Positions 4,293 to 5,461 of a stretch of 5,461 nucleotides of DNA are shown in pieces. Location: assembly GCA_009903905.1 (NCBI GenBank), contig WYEI01000157.1, positions 1-5,461 on the forward strand, read 5' to 3'. Under the pieces are notes generated by a model. The model did not search any database, was not told the DNA's origin, and saw only the letters and a list, made by a program, of their open reading frames with translations. A program made the position numbers and the translations under genes. The stretch is from Pyrobaculum sp. GTDB lineage: Archaea > Thermoproteota > Thermoprotei > Thermoproteales > Thermoproteaceae. Within the stretch, counting starts at the first letter, position 1. Each line of letters begins with the position of its first letter.

Positions 4293-4859
4293 GTGTATCA
4301 ACTTTTCTTCGATGGGGCTTGTGAGCCTGTGAACCCCGGCGGCGTCGGCGCCTACGGCTTCGCTGTCTATGAAGACGATAGGGAGATACACGGCGAGGGC
4401 GGCATCGTCTGCGTGGGCGGTTGGCAGTGCACCAACAACGTGGCTGAGTACTCGGCTCTCATAAAGGCGATGGAGTGGGCCCTGTCGGCGGGGGCCGCAG
4501 AAGTTGAGGTCTATGGCGACAGTCAGCTGGTGGTGAGGCAGATGCTCGGGGTTTATCAAGTCAAGGCGCCGCATCTAGTTCCGCTGTATGAAAAAGCTGT
4601 GGAGCTGACGCGGCGGTTCCGGAAGTTCTCCATAAGTTGGGTCCCCCGGGAGCGGAACACCCGCGCCGACTACTACTCAAAAAAGGCGTACTGCGACTTC
4701 CTCAAGGAGCATCCCGAGGTCAGGCGGCTGTACGCCGGGCGGCTGGCCACGGAGAAGCAGGTGACGCTTTTGAAGAGGCTCGGCGTAGAAGACGCCGAGT
4801 GTCTTCCGCGGAGGGAGGCTTCGAGGCTTATTGAAAGGTTTCTCAGCCGCCGCGGCTAA
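4293..4859 (+). CDS. rnhA: ribonuclease HI, archaeal type, with a C-terminal extension
   Basis: The enzyme cleaves the RNA strand of RNA-DNA hybrids using two metal ions, for example at R-loops and misincorporated RNA. The 188 aa start at GTG 4293. The RNase H fold covers about residues 1-135, with FFDGACEPVNPGG (5-17) resembling the Sulfolobus tokodaii enzyme. The DEDD residues are all visible: D7, E52 in TNNVAEY, D76 in YGDSQLV and D126 in ERNTRAD. SWVPRE (115-120) is also typical. No hybrid-binding domain precedes it. Residues after about 135 form an extension containing ATEKQVTLLKRLGV (152-165) and EASRLIERFL (175-184). This resembles a short helical TEKQ..LL..LG....EAS.LI module that recurs in unrelated proteins and may bind nucleic acid or protein; that role is inference. 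The stop overlaps the convergent 70-aa gene by 4 bp. Confidence 0.93.
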   Translation: MYQLFFDGACEPVNPGGVGAYGFAVYEDDREIHGEGGIVCVGGWQCTNNVAEYSALIKAMEWALSAGAAEVEVYGDSQLVVRQMLGVYQVKAPHLVPLYEKAVELTRRFRKFSISWVPRERNTRADYYSKKAYCDFLKEHPEVRRLYAGRLATEKQVTLLKRLGVEDAECLPRREASRLIERFLSRRG

Positions 4860-5068
4860 GTCCTTACGTCGAGCCCCAGCGCCTGGGCTCTGCGTAATAT
4901 TTTCGCCACCTCATCCCACGACTTAGTCCGGTAGGCGTAGTAGCGGCCGAGCCGCTCCGCGCCTTCGACTCTCAACAACTCCTGTGCGTAGAGACCTAAA
5001 ACCACCACGTAGTAGCCGTCCGGCGTCTTGCGTCGGGAGGTCCATACCGCGTTGAGAGGAGGACGCAT
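4856..5068 (-). CDS. small basic hypothetical protein, 70 aa
   Basis: The frame runs from ATG 5068 to TAG 4858-4856. It begins MRPPLNAVWTSRRKTPDG, continues with hydrophobic strands (YYVVVLGLYAQELLRV), a basic aromatic segment (RLGRYYAYRTKSW) and a closing helix (DEVAKILRRAQALGLDV). The pattern suggests a compact strand-strand-helix domain that could contact nucleic acid, but I recognise no family. It is convergent with rnhA, overlapping by four bases. A TTTTTCAAG about 24 bp upstream on the minus strand is a weak TATA candidate. Protein-like composition and close packing against rnhA support a real gene. Confidence 0.65.
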   Translation of the reverse strand: MRPPLNAVWTSRRKTPDGYYVVVLGLYAQELLRVEGAERLGRYYAYRTKSWDEVAKILRRAQALGLDVRT

Positions 5069-5343
5069 GAATCCACGTCTAAACTTCTTGAAAAACGTTC
5101 TTGAGGCGACGACCGGGTTTGATGTTAGACTTTCTTAATGAGCTACCCTACCTATGACTATGTCTAGTAGCAATAACATAGACAAAATCCTAAATTAATA
5201 ATATTGAACTCATTGTTAATGTAATTTAGATATCCTTTTTATGTTTTAGTATATCATTTCAGTATTATCTATAGATGCGTGGATTTAGTTAACTGAAGAG
5301 TTGGTGTTTCCCCCCATATTAGGTCTGGTCGGCGTTTATCGGC

Positions 5344-5367
5344 GTGTTAGTTTGGGCAAGCTAACAC
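5344..5367. repeat. 7-bp inverted repeat (hairpin)
   Basis: GTGTTAG (5344-5350) and CTAACAC (5361-5367) are perfectly complementary around a 10-nt loop TTTGGGCAAG, in which TTG and CAA could pair further. It lies upstream of the TATA-like boxes near the window end and could be an operator or an RNA hairpin. Confidence 0.4.
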
Positions 5368-5400
5368 TGCGGAATTTCCCAGCGGCTTTCTCGCAGTTAA

Positions 5401-5440
5401 CGGTGTTAAAAGGTGGGTGTCACAGCGAAATATTTAAAAA
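5401..5440 (+). promoter_or_regulatory. promoter elements for a gene beyond the right edge
   Basis: CGGTGTTAAAA (5401-5411) and GAAATATTTAAAAA (5427-5440) are both good archaeal TATA-like strings. From the first, transcription would start near 5435, before ATG 5447 (MQALL, open to the edge). From the second it would start at about 5460. Either way a plus-strand gene or RNA probably begins here. Confidence 0.4.
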
Positions 5441-5461
5441 GTAGTAATGCAGGCTCTTTTA

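Larger units (their letters stand above)
5069..5461. other. A+T-rich intergenic region with inverted repeats, no gene
   Basis: Nearly 400 bp lack a convincing frame on either strand. The middle (about 5140-5290) is markedly richer in A+T than the genes. Inverted repeats include CTAAATTA/TAATTTAG (5190-5197/5222-5229) and GTGTTAG/CTAACAC (5344-5350/5361-5367). TTTTT at 5235-5239 may end a transcript. The right end carries two TATA-like boxes. Confidence 0.6.

Overview
The window looks like chromosomal DNA of a hyperthermophilic crenarchaeon of the order Thermoproteales, most likely Pyrobaculum. The grounds are: GTG/TTG starts placed 20-30 bp after A+T-rich TATA boxes (leaderless transcripts); a tRNA gene with a short intron in the T arm; a compact C/D box guide RNA; a NucS/EndoMS nuclease; an archaeal RNase HI of the Sulfolobus type; and a decayed reading frame resembling the Pyrobaculum PaREP2b repeat family. 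The species cannot be fixed from the sequence alone.

Layout. 1-35: possible tail of a plus-strand gene. 43-95 (minus): C/D box sRNA with its own TATA box. 125-147: a 23-bp element repeated exactly, inverted, at 3616-3638. 138-573 (minus): frameshifted PaREP2b-like remnant. 575-955 (minus): 126-aa protein, possibly the PaREP2a partner. A short divergent promoter region separates it from nucS (1013-1753, plus). After an A+T-rich gap comes a 74-aa acidic protein (1934-2158, plus), which ends inside the 3' end of a convergent class-III aminotransferase (minus). A tRNA-Val(CAC) gene lies at 3840-3929, then about 330 bp with no gene I trust, then rnhA (4293-4859, plus), a convergent 70-aa protein (4856-5068, minus), and about 390 bp of A+T-rich non-coding DNA with inverted repeats and a TATA box at the very end.

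Main observation. The 5' coding part of the aminotransferase carries four perfect head-to-tail copies of a 37-bp unit. One copy would give an uninterrupted protein of 448 residues from the ATG at 3598 with a normal N terminus for the family. Because 37 is not a multiple of three, each extra copy shifts the frame. With four copies the original frame returns, but only after a TGA at the end of the third copy. The gene as written is therefore split into a 59-codon leader frame and a 423-codon main frame that could restart at TTG 3412 or ATG 3379. This looks like an expansion that switches the gene off or down, potentially reversibly, unless it is an assembly artefact.

Apart from this, the genes look like independent units with individual promoters rather than one pathway. 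NucS (mismatch-specific cleavage) and RNase HI (RNA in RNA-DNA hybrids) both serve genome maintenance; the aminotransferase is metabolic.
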